32,105 bases of DNA, taken from assembly GCA_002314595.1 (NCBI GenBank), contig DCGP01000015.1, forward strand, positions 29,743 through 61,847. The letters run 5' to 3'. Shown here piece after piece: positions 31,926-32,105 of this stretch. This DNA is from Clostridiales bacterium UBA1775 (GTDB lineage: Bacteria; Bacillota; Clostridia; Monoglobales; Firm-18). The position numbers and the translations under genes are program-made. The notes under the pieces were generated by a model. It was not told where the DNA came from. It saw only the letters and a list, made by a program, of their open reading frames with translations, and made no database searches. Position 1 is the first letter of the stretch, and each line of letters starts with the position of its first letter.

Positions 31926-31997
31926 ATGAAGGTTGTTGTTTTAAAAGTGCCAAAGGCATTTTGCGGAATTGTTAAAAAAATATTTAAAATGAATTGA
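31926..31997 (+). CDS. spoVM: Stage V sporulation protein M
   Basis: A 23-residue amphipathic peptide that, in B. subtilis, marks the convex forespore surface and anchors the SpoIVA ATPase at the base of the spore coat. Aligned without gaps to the 26-residue B. subtilis peptide, residues 2, 7, 9, 10 and 14-16 match (Lys2, Lys7, Pro9, Lys10, Gly14, Ile15, Val16). Pro9, needed for curvature recognition, is kept. The C-terminus is three residues shorter and lacks the RKD end. GAAAGGGG precedes the ATG. Position after thiN matches B. subtilis, though rpmB is not next to it here. A small gene like this is easily missed. Confidence 0.9.
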   Translation: MKVVVLKVPKAFCGIVKKIFKMN

Positions 31998-32022
31998 CAT
32001 TGTTTTTTTATAGTGTTATAAT
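31994..32022 (+). promoter_or_regulatory. Sigma-A promoter for the TPP-riboswitch transcript
   Basis: Perfect TTGACA (31994-31999), 17-base spacer and perfect TATAAT (32017-32022). The -35 box overlaps the spoVM TGA stop (31995-31997). The start should be near 32029, just before the riboswitch. Confidence 0.85.
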
Positions 32023-32035
32023 AATTACATAAATA

Positions 32036-32105
32036 AATAAAGGGGAGCTTGTATACAGGCTGAGAGGGAAATGTGATTTCCGACCCAAAACCTGATTTGG
32101 ATAAT
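32036..32105 (+). promoter_or_regulatory. TPP riboswitch (THI box), truncated by window end
   Basis: The conserved blocks occur in the proper order: GGGGAGC near 32042-32048, CTGAGA (32060-32065), GACCC (32082-32086), and CCTGATTTGGATAAT ending at 32105. The 3' closing segment (the AGGGA side) lies outside the window, as does the gene controlled. It senses thiamine pyrophosphate and normally precedes thiamine synthesis or uptake genes. Confidence 0.93.

Noticed and set aside
1..32105. Mobile elements, prophage or CRISPR
   Set aside because: No transposase, integrase, phage gene or regular direct repeat array was seen; coding is dense and housekeeping throughout.

Overview
This window reads as chromosomal core sequence from a low-GC, endospore-forming member of the Clostridia, plausibly an Oscillospirales/Ruminococcus-like gut commensal. 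The sporulation genes (spoVM, a CwlD-type amidase, whiA), the PrpC-PrkC pair with extracellular PASTA repeats, the strong AGGAGG ribosome sites and the AT-rich codons support this. Genus and species cannot be fixed from the sequence. No phage, transposase, CRISPR array or obvious island is visible. Almost every promoter I could place is a sigma-A type with an exact 17-bp spacer.

Layout. 1-3.9 kb (minus strand): radA, rdgB and a WalK-like histidine kinase form one operon, followed by a truncated tRNA-Lys whose promoter lies over the end of the kinase gene. 4.0-5.3 kb (plus): a single membrane glycosyltransferase with its own promoter and a bidirectional terminator. 5.3-10.2 kb (minus): a cytoplasmic parvulin, a QueT-type queuosine-precursor transporter under a preQ1-I riboswitch, a PflA-like radical SAM protein, a small P-loop protein, pgi and an MgtC-family protein with a long structured leader. 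10.5-18.2 kb (plus): whiA-dnaE; then mtrB (the TRAP RNA-binding regulator), a DUF2007-like mini-protein, pfkA and pgsA; then rpmB; then a cysteine-rich protein of unknown function. 18.2-19.6 kb (minus): a YitT-type membrane protein and cwlD. 19.6-32.1 kb (plus): priA-def-fmt-rsmB-DUF896-MBL-rlmN-prpC-prkC-rsgA-rpe-thiN, then a 54-residue membrane mini-protein, spoVM and the start of a TPP riboswitch.

The last block matches the B. subtilis priA-to-spoVM order known from the literature, with two additions (DUF896 and a ComEC-like MBL protein between rsmB and rlmN) and with rpmB lying about 15 kb away. It joins translation initiation and rRNA maturation (Def, Fmt, RsmB, RlmN, RsgA), Ser/Thr phospho-signalling (PrpC/PrkC), the pentose phosphate step (Rpe) and cofactor supply (ThiN makes TPP, and a TPP-sensing riboswitch starts 0.4 kb further on).

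The most interesting points are RNA-level controls: a 75-residue TRAP homologue that appears to lack one of the three canonical RNA-binding basic residues; a three-hairpin leader ending in an intrinsic terminator ahead of the MgtC-family gene; a hairpin that occludes the ribosome site of the mini-gene just before spoVM; and the preQ1-I and TPP riboswitches. Ten genes were given starts other than the longest open frame, on the basis of ribosome-site spacing; each is explained in its entry.
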